Assembly (NCBI RefSeq): GCF_052324685.1
Contig: NC_135219.1
Coordinates: 22,723,316-22,787,315 of the forward strand
From: Brachyhypopomus gauderio
Taxonomy: Eukaryota; Chordata; Actinopteri; Gymnotiformes; Hypopomidae
Direction: 5' to 3'
Length of the DNA: 64,000 nucleotides
Shown: positions 10,834 to 20,899 of the stretch, piece by piece
Layout: each line of letters opens with the position of its first letter
Numbering within the stretch: the first letter of the stretch is position 1
Made by a program: the position numbers and the translations under genes
Notes under the pieces: model-generated
Told to the model about the DNA's origin: nothing
Database searches by the model: none
Seen by the model: the letters and a program-made list of their open reading frames with translations, nothing else

Positions 10834-12056
10834 CAGGGTTGCCAACTCTCACGCATTGAGCGTGAGACACACGCATTTAACCGTCTTCACACGCTCTCAC
10901 GCCACACATCCGATTTCTCACGCTGAAAAAAAATCTAGTTTATTTACCTCTGAACAGTCCTGCACGGATCCGTTTTTTGAGACCCGCACCCACCCATATC
11001 CGCAGAGTACAGCACCCACCCACCCGCGAACCCGTGGTTCAAAGTTAAATCTGTACCCGCCCGGACCCGTTAATATTTTACCCATTACCCACCCGTACCC
11101 GTGAAAAATCACACAAATCGAAAGTATTGCTATAGAGCACTTTATTTTACAATGCGCCTCTGAAAAAACGTCAGTACAACACAAAATAAAATCTAATGTT
11201 GCGGTGCAGGAACAGTAGGCTATTCCTATCTAAAAGTAGCAACTGGTAAAACGCAAGAAAATGTATGTAGCCAACCGGTGCCATAACACAATGCAAAACG
11301 AGAGGGAACAAATGCCAGTATAACAACTAAATAAAATCGCATAGGTTCACGGTGGTAGTAGTTTCCTATCTGCTGTGGTGGGAGCAGCACGCTAAGTTCT
11401 CTCTCCTCATTTTTCTTTGTTCTAGCACGGCCACCCATTTAGCTTTGAAACCACCAAGCAAGCTACAATAAATGCCCGGTACTGCGTTATAACCAGCCTC
11501 TGCTCATGTTTCCGCTGGAAAAGAACCGAAGTTTGGGTATTACCCCAGAACGGGTGAAGAGTAAAGTTCAGCCCGCTCTGGCCAACGGAGCTACGGTATA
11601 AGTAAGCTCCCCTGAGCTTCGCCACCACCATCGGGAGGCGCTAATCAGGCAAAAGGTAACACTATGTTCATTACGTAGCAAATAAAAGCCTACTAAAAAT
11701 GACCACATATTCATGTGCTACCCACCCGTATTTAACTTACCCGCCCGCATACCCACCCGTAAAATTGCGGTATGTGTAAAACCCACCCGTTTCAGCATAT
11801 TACCCGACCCGGTGCAGGACTCTACCTCTGATCCATATGATTCAATGAGTTACTAGTTCGCTCTGGCGCCAACCACTGGCGATCGATCGATCGCGATATA
11901 ATACTTAATTTGTATCCGTTTTACACCCCGCCCGGTGACAATTTAACCCGCCACCCGTCAACAACTTACGTTCGCAACCCCGTCAATAATTTACACTCGA
12001 CCCCCCCTCCAAGTTCAAATCTCACTCCAAGTGAAGTTCAGAAGTTGGCAACCCTG
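10834..12056. mobile_element. hAT-type MITE with a second element nested in it
   Basis: The termini are CAGGGTTGCCAACT and its near-complement GTTGGCAACCCTG. The flanks share TATTTG. The arms carry the tandem motif CACGC/GCGTG. A second copy without the nested insert lies at 17264-17527 on the opposite strand. Open frames here, such as a proline/threonine-rich one near 10856, are repeat artefacts. Confidence 0.8.
10953..11822. mobile_element. Nested element, 870 bp, 8 bp TSD
   Basis: The insertion begins AACAGTCCTGCAC and ends GTGCAGGACTC, and is flanked on both sides by TACCTCTG (10945-10952 and 11823-11830). The homologous MITE copy at 17264-17527 has this site uninterrupted (TTTACCTCTGATCCAT on its complementary strand), which confirms the duplication. 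The ends are rich in ACCC repeats. I see no transposase, so it is a non-autonomous hAT-like element. Confidence 0.85.
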
Positions 12057-12250
12057 TATTTGTCATTTTACAAAAGAAGAATACGTGAAATGGAGTCTCA
12101 CTATACCTGTGTACAAAAGGTGGTTGTCATCAAAACTCATATCGAAAACACAATCTTAATCAAAAGTACAAACTTTTGAGGTGAGAAAGTTCTGTTTGTA
12201 GATATACACGTGTGAATAACATTTATATGGCGCGTTTTTGACGCAACAAT

Positions 12251-12370
12251 TGATTTCGAACTAAATGTAGGCTTACTGTTGTCATAGTAATTTATCAACA
12301 GAACAGTGCTCAAGTGTTCTATTGATTAATTACCATGGCAACAGTAAGCCTACATTTAGTTCGAAATCAT
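12251..12370. repeat. Short inverted repeat (hairpin)
   Basis: Arms of about 40 bp (12252-12291 and 12329-12369) are near-perfect complements starting GATTTCGAACTAAATG, with a 35-40 bp loop. It could be a small MITE or the relic of a foldback element. No clear target duplication was found. Confidence 0.8.
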
Positions 12371-12489
12371 TTTTTTTTACAAAATAAATGAAGAAAATTC
12401 AAGACATTCATAATGAATATGCTTTAATACGGATTGTGTCTTCCGCCAAAAAGTAGTTCCACAACAAGTGAACTGAACAGTTCCCTGGC

Positions 12490-12690
12490 CTACCTAAAAA
12501 ATAAAATAATGATTAACTACAAGACAGCTGCTGATACTGTAAAGCTCACCCTTTGTAGTGCAGATAGAGCCATATAACTGCCTAAGTATTAAGTTTAGCT
12601 CAGCCTTTTCAAATGTTCCCAAATTGACCTTAAAGTCGTTTTGTAAGAGCCAGTCCATGAAACACTTTGTAGCCCACTTTGTCAAATTCT
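12490..12690 (-). pseudogene. Crypton/KIAA1958-like recombinase N-terminal fragment
   Basis: The minus-strand frame contains TKWATKCFMDWLLQND, then TFEKAELNLILRQLYGS and GELYSISSCLVV. This pattern matches the DUF3504-type N-terminus found in Crypton tyrosine recombinases and their domesticated relatives (KIAA1958, ZMYM, QRICH1). The frame is about 63 codons and breaks where the tyrosine recombinase core would follow. It is a short relic. Confidence 0.5.
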
Positions 12691-12699
12691 ATTTTGTTC

Positions 12700-14635
12700 A
12701 TTTCGAGCCAGTTCCAGTGCGTTCAGTTGTTCTCACAAACGCTAGAACACTTAGAACACTTCTAAACCAATCAGATTGTGAGGTCGGAACTAATTTGTAT
12801 AAAATCCCTATAGCGCACGGCCTCGAGTGGATTATTCTTTTTATAAAATACAAAATACAATATAACAAAATGCTCCAATGTTTAATGATATGAAGTTGAT
12901 TTGTGTGTGCAGTAAATAATTCTTATAGTTCTTCTGTGAAGTAGTTAGGGTAGTTTGGTTATGGTTTCCATCTCACGACATTTAAAGAGTAAACAATTAA
13001 CATTTCTACTGCGCGTGATTTAGAGACTCTGGTGCTCAACCGGTGTGACGCTCTTCTTTGCTGGTACGCCAGTGGTGCTTGACACTGGGAACCTTATTCT
13101 GAGGGGGCGTTTCACTGGCCAATTCCCTATTAAACGAACTAAATAAATTATTCTATAAGAGGAACAGTGAGTAAGTGCACGAGTGAATTGTAAATAGTTT
13201 AATATTTGCCCATGTAGCTGGTGATTTTAGTAGACATGGCTGTGTCATTTCTGTTAGCTTGTAGCATCAATATTTTGATAGCTAGCTAACTAGCAAAAAT
13301 AATTTCAAAGTTACCAACATTGTCAGCTCAAACTGAAAAATGTTTGTAAATTGTTCTTAGACAATATATTAAAACATTGCTTAGCATAATACAATTTTTT
13401 TAGCACCCCGTTTAACAAAAATATCCCCTCAATTGTATTTTCATGTTTCACTATGCTTTCGACAACGACTTACAACCAGAAATTGCAATGCTTTGTTTCA
13501 GTGTGTTAGTGTATTAGACTGGAGAGACTACCATTAACTTCTGTTGTGACTTCATCATTCCATCTGTAACTAGGAGTTACGTTTATTCTGGCAGCACTTC
13601 ACGCCACATGTCCCTGCTGTCCATGGTGCTGAAACCTCAACCTCCACAAACAATCTGGCTCTAGTCAGTCATCTTACATCTTACAGTCATCACCACACAT
13701 TGCACTTCTCCCTGAGATTCTTCTCTCAATACAGCTTGCTTTTGTCCATATCACAGTATGACAATAACACAATCCCTCTCAGGACTTCTCACATCCTCAG
13801 GTGTTCTTGAGTCTTTGCATTCTGCCTTTAATGCCCAAGGCTCACAGACATTGGAAAACTACATTTTACATCACATCACAGATGTAATTAACAGCATTTC
13901 CATGATCACCTTTAGGTTGACTCTCTGTTGAGGGCCTATATACCAACAAATTTTTATCTTCGAGAGGGACCTCAGCAGTTAGTCTTACTGATCAATGTTG
14001 TCAAAACATCACAAAATGTAGCAATTGCTGAATGTACAATGTGTAGAATCATTTTATTCTTGTTATATGAACACGTAGGCTAAACGATTGCATCAGATAA
14101 AAGACATACATACCCAGAGATCTTGTCATGATCAACCTCTTCTCCAAATTATGAATATAAAAACATTTATGTTTTAAGTTGAATCAGTCAGCTGATCTAA
14201 GGCTGGCTTAATTGGGTAGTGTATGGGGCCTAGGATGTGGTTGTTATGAAAATATTTTTTTCTTCATTATAGCTCTGAACTCTGGAATATTGGTGTGCTG
14301 CAGGAAGTAATTCAAGGCTGGTGTCCCTTGTTTTGGAATGTGGTTTTCCTTCTGCATGTGGTTCGTCATCTGTTCAGGAATTCATGCAGCAAACTGTGGT
14401 TGTAGTGGACTGATGCATGTGTGCATTTTCCTGGTGCTTGAAAACAGAACAAATCACACCACCACCACTCCAGACCCAATCAGGGAGGGGTTCAACTCAT
14501 ATATGGGTTTAGCTCATTCAACAGATGTTAACATGACAACACTCTGACAACAATATTAGAGAATTAGAGACATACATAAAAGAAGAAGTGATGTGAATGA
14601 TAAATAATTCTAATCTTATTCTTAAGAGCCCTACA
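12700..14635. other. Unassigned stretch, no gene seen
   Basis: I find no frame with recognisable motifs or credible exon borders. The segment is AT-rich with ordinary composition. Short frames, including one at 14338-14547 with a hydrophobic cysteine-rich start, have no supporting context. Confidence 0.5.
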
Positions 14636-14639
14636 CTTC

Positions 14640-15530
14640 TTGATGGTCAATAATAGTAGTCCAGGACTGTGGAAATACAGCCATAGCAGGGGGGAATTCG
14701 GGGTGGTGAGAGGAGCCAGGGCAGTGGGTTGATCCTTCCTCATAACTGGGTAGGCAGGAGGTGGCTGGCTTAGGGGGGATAGCAGGAAAGGCTTGTCTCT
14801 CCGCGTCTCAATATTTCTCGGGTAGGAGGGCAGCCAATTGGAAAAGAAACAGGGGCGATTCGCTGTGCATGGGACTATATGTGGGACAGAGGACATTTAA
14901 ACATTTCTGGAGTGTGACAGCAACTCCAGCATTAAATTATTACAGCCCAGCTAAAAGGGCAGAACCAGAAATTAACACAGACGTGGGAGCATCCTGAGAC
15001 ATTGGCATCCATCCACTACACTGTCAACCAACTGCTAAACTAAATAAGTAAATGTTAAACCTAGACTTAAAGATTGAGACTGTGTCACAGTCCAGTTAGT
15101 TGGGGGATCTTATTAGAAAAGGCTCTTCTACTTGCTGTTACCTTATTAATTATTGGAACTAATAAGAAGCCAGCATGTGATCATAGTAGATGTGGGGGTT
15201 CATAGTCCAGTAGGATGCCAAGATTTTGGGCTACTGAGCCAGGTGTAATGGGGTAGTCTGCCAGATTTAGCATTAGATCTGGTATTTTCTGTCTTGCGGC
15301 CTTTGGGCTCAGAAGGAGAACCTCAGTTTTGTCACTATTAAGTTGGAGGAAGTTTAGCGACATCCAGCAGTTAACATCTCTTACGCAGGCCTCAATTTTT
15401 CCTAATGTGGATTTGTCCTCATGTTTGGCTGAAATGCAAAGTTGGGTGTCATCTGCATAGCAGTGAAAATTGACACCATGTTTGCTTATAACTATGCCCA
15501 ATGGTAGCATATATAATGTAAATAATAGTG
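14640..15530 (-). mobile_element. L2-type LINE remnant with YADD reverse transcriptase piece
   Basis: At 15510-15181 the minus strand encodes [18 protein letters not shown] (the catalytic YADD motif), [38 protein letters not shown] and [11 protein letters not shown]-like sequence. This is the palm and thumb boundary of an L2-type reverse transcriptase. The adjoining 14640-15180 has repeat sequence shared with 4880-5048. The frame is open for about 109 codons but lacks fingers and C-terminus. Confidence 0.8.
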
Positions 15531-15539
15531 GATAATAGA

Positions 15540-16945
15540 GATGTGAGTTGCCAGGTTATTTTTTTTACTTGAGTTGAAGGTTGCTTTTTTTCTAATTTTT
15601 TCAGAGTGAGGTTATGCTTTTGCAATTAATAAAATAATAATTTAAAGGCTTTTAACATAATTTTACCCAGGGGTGCCAATATTTCTGGAGGGCGATGTAT
15701 CAAATATGGGATATTGTCACAATTTGTGACAAAATCATCCTTCAAAAGTTATTCATGTAGATTATTTTCAAAAACCTTTGCTTATGCACATTACATGACT
15801 GACTGGTTGGCCCATGAATAATTGTTTACAAGGAAAATAGTGAATCCCTCAAATTATATACTGGATACATTCAACCTAAGACATGTTAACCTGTAACTCA
15901 CTAATAATGGTTACATGAGTAACACTGAAAGTAAACCAGAAGACAATATGACTCCCTTGCAATTAAAAAACAAAACGATGTTCCTGATTCACTTCTTGTT
16001 AAGGCTCCTTATTCTGTCCAGCTGTCTGTGGTCTCTACTCCAGGGAGAAGCACTGGAGACCTACATGATGGAGAGTAAGAAAGAGGCAGAAAAGCAAAAT
16101 AAAGACCAAACACGGTTCAGTGTTTTTCTGAGAAATGAGTGATGTGTTAGGGTTACACAAATCTCAAAAGATGACACATCAGATGACCTGAAAACGCCAT
16201 CCGTATTGATGGAAATACCCTTAAACTCTCTGCTTACCCCTGTTTGCTGCAAAACACACACCGAGTAAAAATAAGTAAAAATGCCTTTAGATTTAATTTT
16301 ACAAAAAACTCACGAATAAGTCTAAATGCAATCAGGCAGGAGGAAGCACTAATATATAATAATAAGCACTAATATAATAATAAGAGGAAGCAAAAATGTT
16401 CTGTACTGATGACGCTGTGCTGAATTACCAGAGGACATGATGATGAGTCTGATTAATGAGACAAGCTAGTTAAAACCATTTATAGTGCAGACTCTTAGTT
16501 ACCTTGATGGCATTTGATATAGAAGAGATGATGTTGCACCACGTGACCAGCGTGAATGGTCCATGTAAGGTTCTCTTTATGTCAAGGAACTTGAAGGTGC
16601 AGATCTTCTCTACTGAGAACCCCACAGGTTCATCAGGTCCCTCGTCACACAGCAATATTTCCCTGAGGCATATTAAGTAGCAGTTCTTCATCTTACATCT
16701 CATGAGACCTGCCTCATCATTTTATGAAGTTTGTTGTCTAAAGAGGTACATTCACAAGCACTACATTGGCTAGTGGGGAGCAGTGGATGCACCATTTTTT
16801 TCTTGCGTGAGACACAGTAACATTTTGTCAAAGCTACGAGCTAAACAGAAGAACTGCTTTGCTGTTGGCTGGTCAGAGGTCCAACATGCTACTGCACTGG
16901 TGTCTTTATACTTTGTTTTCCAAATAGTTGTAAGTAAGTGTGTCA
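15540..16945 (-). other. Unassigned stretch with one possible exon (16703-16503)
   Basis: The only structured feature is a minus-strand frame, 16703-16503: MRCKMKNCYLICLREILLCD, then EPVGFSVEKICTFKFLDIKR and so on. It ends exactly at a GTAACT donor. I do not recognise the protein and find no convincing partner exon. It may be an exon of an unidentified or dead gene. The rest shows AATAAT repeats and no coding signal. Confidence 0.25.
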
Positions 16946-16948
16946 TAC

Positions 16949-17115
16949 AGTGGGGAAAATAAGTATTTAGTCAGTCACCAATTGTGCAAGTTCTCCCACT
17001 TAAAAAGATGAGAGAGGCCTGTAATTGACATCATAGGTAGACCTCAACTATGAGAGACAAAATGTGAAAAAAAATTGAGAAAATCATTTTGTCTGACTTT
17101 TAAAGAATTTATTTG
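16949..17115 (+). mobile_element. Tc1-type element end
   Basis: The sequence begins ACAGTGGGGAAAATAAGT and continues into the CAATTGTGCAAGTTCTCCC region, the terminal repeat and subterminal sequence of a well-known class of fish Tc1 elements. The transposase and the other end are missing. Confidence 0.75.
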
Positions 17116-17263
17116 CAAATATATTTGCAAACTGTATTTATTGTGTATGTAATGAGTAACAGTGTCCTGTGTCATAACTACATCTCTGCTGTTTGTAACA
17201 AACCAAACTGTGAAAATCGGGTAAAGATTCGCAGAGTTGTGATTATTATAGTTATATTATACT

Positions 17264-17527
17264 CAGGGCTCTCAAGTTTTGAATTCATTTCAGAGTGTGA
17301 GAGTGGGTGGCGAACGTAAGTTGTTGAGCGGGGCGGGGGGGGTGGTGAACATTGTTGTTGTATTTCGCGATCGATCGCCAGTGGAGGGCGACATATATAT
17401 ATGGATCAGAGGTAAATAAACTAGATTTTTTTTTTCGCCGTGTGAAATCTGAAGTGTGGCGTGAGAACGTGTGAAGACGGTAAGATGCGTATGTCACACG
17501 CTCAATGCGTGAGACTTGAGAACACTG
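17264..17527. mobile_element. hAT-type MITE, second copy with empty nested site
   Basis: This copy is in the opposite orientation to 10834-12056. Its ends are CAGGGCTCTCAAG and CTTGAGAACACTG, and TTATACT flanks both sides (17257-17263 and 17528-17534). It contains the GATCGATCGC block and the CACGC/GCGTG arm of the first copy, but not the 870 bp insert. It therefore supplies the pre-insertion sequence for that insert. Confidence 0.8.
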
Positions 17528-17689
17528 TTATACTCCTTTTTCAGTACAAATATATGTACTTGGAGCGCAAGGGAGACCCATCCAATATGGCGGCCACCTG
17601 TTACGTCAGCGCCAATAGGCGGTGTCAGTCCGTGAAGCGTCTATGTATATTATGTCTATGGCACCATCCACCACTGGACATACAAGCAC

Positions 17690-17765
17690 ACACACATTCA
17701 TGCACACACACTCACACAACTGTTTTTTTGAACATCAAGAGACACACACAGTCACACATGTACAA
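17690..17765. repeat. Degenerate CA-rich microsatellite
   Basis: Interrupted CACA tracts (ACACACACATTCATGCACAC and similar) form a low-complexity segment. Confidence 0.8.
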
Positions 17766-17939
17766 ATGTATTGGCCTTCAAATGTACTTAAGTACTGAAA
17801 GTAAAAGTAAAGGCTCTAATATTTAGCACTATGAACTGCATGAAAAACGATGGTAAAACTAATCAGCTCTTAGGGCGCACTCACACGGGTCATTCACAGT
17901 AAAAAAAAAAGTGTCTCTTGGTCTCTGATGGGTTGGCCA

Positions 17940-18960
17940 CCCCTTTTCATCATTTACCTCTTGCCCCTTGGCAATATATTTGGCTCATATAATATTGATT
18001 TACACTGCTACGCAGATGATACCAGCTCTACTTATCTGGTAAACCAGGCACCTGTTCCCACGCTCATCCCTTTCAAACTGTCTATCTGAAATAAAAACCT
18101 GTTTTGCATCTAATTTCCTAAAACTTAATAGTGATAAAACTGAAATGTTGCTCTGTGGTTCAAAATCTACAATATCTAAAGTTCACAGTGCCTCCATGCC
18201 AATTGAGTCTGGGTGTCATCCTAGATAGCACTTTATACTTTCACTCGCACATCAGTAATATAACCCAGTCTGCATATTTTCATCTGTGTAACATCAACCG
18301 TCTATGCCCCTCCCTCACCCCCCATACTGCATCTATACTTGTTCATAACCTTGTTACCTCCCGTATTGACTACTGCAATTCTCTCCTGTTTGGCCTTCTG
18401 TATAAGTCCCTCCATAAGCTTCAGCTGGTTCAGAATACAGCTGCTCGTATTATTTCTAAAACTCCTTCATTCCAACACATTACAACAACTCCACTTCAAC
18501 AACTCCACTGGCTTCCTGTTAAATATAGAATACATTTCAAAATCTGTCTCTTTACATTCAAGGCCATCCATAATCTTGTCCCCCCATATCTGTCAAATCT
18601 TCTCAATATTGCATCTTCCTCCCTCTCGCTCAGATCCTCCTCTTCCACTCATCTCTCTGTGCCTCCTGCTCGTATGAGTACCATGGGAAGCAGCTTTCAG
18701 TCGCTCTGCTCCCAAACCCTGGAACTCCCTCCCACCTGACATCCATAAAAATTGATTCTCTTCCTCTTTTTAAATCTAGACTCAAAACTCACCTGTTCAA
18801 AATAGCCTATTCCCTGTGATTTACTTTATTGTCTATTGTATGTTTTATGTCCTTTGGTGCGTATTGTGTTCTCTCTATAATTTGTTTTATTTATTTCTTG
18901 TAAAGTGTCCTTGAGTGTTGTGAAAGGCGCTTTTAAATAAAATGTATTATTATTATTATG
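17940..18960 (+). mobile_element. L2-type LINE 3' end with ATT microsatellite tail
   Basis: The plus strand starts near a degenerate YADD site (HCYADDTSSTYL near 18000). It continues through [15 protein letters not shown]-like sequence, [45 protein letters not shown] and [20 protein letters not shown]. These are the thumb and C-terminal blocks of an L2-type LINE. The element ends in GAAAGGCGCTTTTAAATAAA followed by ATT repeats, the typical L2 3' tail. It is 5' truncated, with frameshifts near 18130 and after 18739. Confidence 0.88.
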
Positions 18961-19190
18961 ATGTATACAATGCTAATATCGGAATTATTTTAATATACAC
19001 AAAGAAGCGGTTTGCTGCGAGATATTGTTAGGTTTCTCATTAAATGGCTTCAATAATATCTAAGTATAATCATGCTCTGGAGCTCTGTTCACTGAATTCC
19101 AAACACATGTTCCCATGAAGCTCAGCCAATCAGAATGAGCGCTCCAGGTCCTTCACTAACTCCGCCCCTCACTGTCTCTGCTCTTTGCAG

Positions 19191-19313
19191 GAGCTGGAGG
19201 AGAGCTTCCACATTAGCAGGATGGAGCAGATCGCCTTTGAATTCAATGTGCTGGTGTCTCTAGAGATGGTCCTCTACCTGCCCGAGAGCAGATCACAACG
19301 CACTACCACCTGA
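19191..19313 (+). pseudogene. Orphan terminal exon resembling Cables family C-terminus
   Basis: After a strong acceptor (CTCTTTGCAG, 19181-19190) the frame reads ELEESFHISRMEQIAFEFNV, LVSLEMVLYLPE, then stops at 19311. The pattern of an L-E-E-x-F-x-I-S-R helix followed by LV-LE--LYLPE resembles the last residues of the cyclin-like domain of Cables1/2 (CDK5 and ABL1 enzyme substrates). Just after LPE the expected continuation (ITTHYHLS-like) is in the next frame, consistent with a 1 bp loss. No other exon of such a gene is visible nearby. It may be the last exon of a gene lying far to the left or an isolated gene fragment. The family assignment is from memory. Confidence 0.42.
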
Positions 19314-19569
19314 GCCTTCCAGTCCCAGCCAGCCCAGCCAGAACTGACGCCCCCTTTGAGTGGGTGTGGTTTTGCAGACCGGCCTCAGGGAGGACTTCAG
19401 CACAACACTAAGTGCTTGTGGGTTAAATTGAACATTTGTTCTTGCTTTTTGTGTTTGTTTTTGGGTCTTATGCGAGGGTAATTAAATGACAGTAATATTA
19501 GCTAAAGCACTTAAATCAACTCCAAACACTCAAATAATAAGAGAGATTTCCTTAAACCTCTCTTTAAAC

Positions 19570-19805
19570 ATTATCTGTAGAACCAGCCTGCGCACCACGG
19601 ACTTGTGCTAACGGGCCACCCAATGGAGGATGGGTTCCCTTTTGAGTCTTGGTCCTCCCAAGGTTTCTTCCTAATCCCCACCACCATAGGGAGTTTTTCC
19701 TTGCCACTGTCGCCTTGGCTTGCTCATTAGGGATCTGGACCCATACGATTGTAAAGCTGCTTTGTGACGTGTTGTGAAAGCTATATAAATAAATTTGACT
19801 TTGAC
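19570..19805 (+). mobile_element. LINE/SINE 3' tail
   Basis: The sequence contains CCAAGGTTTCTTCC, GGGAGTTTTTCCTTGCCACT, CTTGCTCATTAGGG and TAAAGCTGCTTTGTGAC, and ends with a CTATATAAATAAATTTGA tail. This conserved 3' UTR is shared by many fish LINEs and their SINE partners. A shorter relative of the same tail occurs at 32200-32270. Confidence 0.75.
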
Positions 19806-20255
19806 TATACAACAAAAATAACTTCTATGTTTAATTTACAGTAGAACTATAATCCACACACTTCTTTGATTGGTGTATTTTTAGGCACACTGAAACAGCA
19901 TATATAATTTACTATAGCTATAAATTATTATACATCTAAGCATTCCTGCTTTTAACCTATTAATGGTGATTATGTGTATAATTTTATGCAATGTATGTTT
20001 TTTTTTTTATAGTTTGTCACTTGTACTACATCACTGTCCCACTAGTGGGCAGTATTTGACAGGGAGCTGTGTTGAGACCAGAGACCGTATGTATATATAT
20101 ATATACATATACTCTCAGAGGGCCTAAAAATATTCTTAAAACATAAATATATATAATATAATTTATCCAATTTTATTTAATCCACTTACAGTTTGACAAT
20201 CGACATCTAAACAATTAGAAAAATATAAGCAAATACATTATTCACCCGTGTCAAT
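19806..20255. other. Unassigned AT-rich stretch
   Basis: No gene is visible. A short TA microsatellite lies near 20093-20110. The segment ends at the breakpoint where the YqaJ-element copy begins (TCAATCCAG at about 20256). Confidence 0.5.
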
Positions 20256-20340
20256 CCAGAATTAGACAGATGATGTAATGTGAATTATGGTGATTTATTT
20301 ATTTCTTTTTTCTCTAATCTTAAAATGATCCCTTTACGGT

Positions 20341-20595
20341 CACGGGTCGGCAACCCGCGGCTCCGGAGCCGCATGCAGCTCTTTATCCCTCTGATGCAGC
20401 TCAGCTTTTGAATAGAATTAATGAGTATTTAATTAACGTATATTATTTTTGAGACTTTAAAAAATGTTCGGGTGGAATTTTACAAATGTCCGGTATTTAC
20501 TTTCGCTTTGCTTGAGTGACATGTCATCGTCACTGAAATAAATTTCCAATTATTTTGCTTTTGTGGCTCCGAGTCAAAAAGGTTGCCGACCCCTG
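20341..20595. mobile_element. Short hAT MITE in the YqaJ 3' spacer, left copy
   Basis: The ends are CACGGGTCGGCAACC and GGTTGCCGACCCCTG, with a GGCTCCGGAGCC palindrome just inside one end. The 61078-61334 element occupies the homologous place in the other copy, so this insertion predates duplication of the host element. The flanks (CTTTACGGT and CTTTAGGT) look like a diverged 8 bp duplication in inverse view. Confidence 0.88.
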
Positions 20596-20899
20596 CTTTA
20601 GGTCATGCTAGTCTGTAAATATTGGCTGCAATGTTAAGGTACAGTGCAATATGATTAATTGTATAAAATGCTTTCACTTTTATATGTAAAATTGACACAA
20701 CACAATACATTATGTATTTCTTAACTTTTACTGTATTTGTAAAAAAATTTAATGAATACAATAGTAATACAATTGACAGAATAAATTGAAATTGTTTTAA
20801 TTGTTCATGAGTTCATGTCTTCATTATGATTTTCCATTGCTTGGTCATAGAGAGGTATTTTGGCATGTAAGTGTTAAAGAAAAACATGTCACACCTCCT

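Noticed and set aside
14338-14547. Small Cys-rich frame with a hydrophobic start, a possible secreted peptide
   Set aside because: No homology I recognise, no promoter or intron support; the length is within chance expectation.
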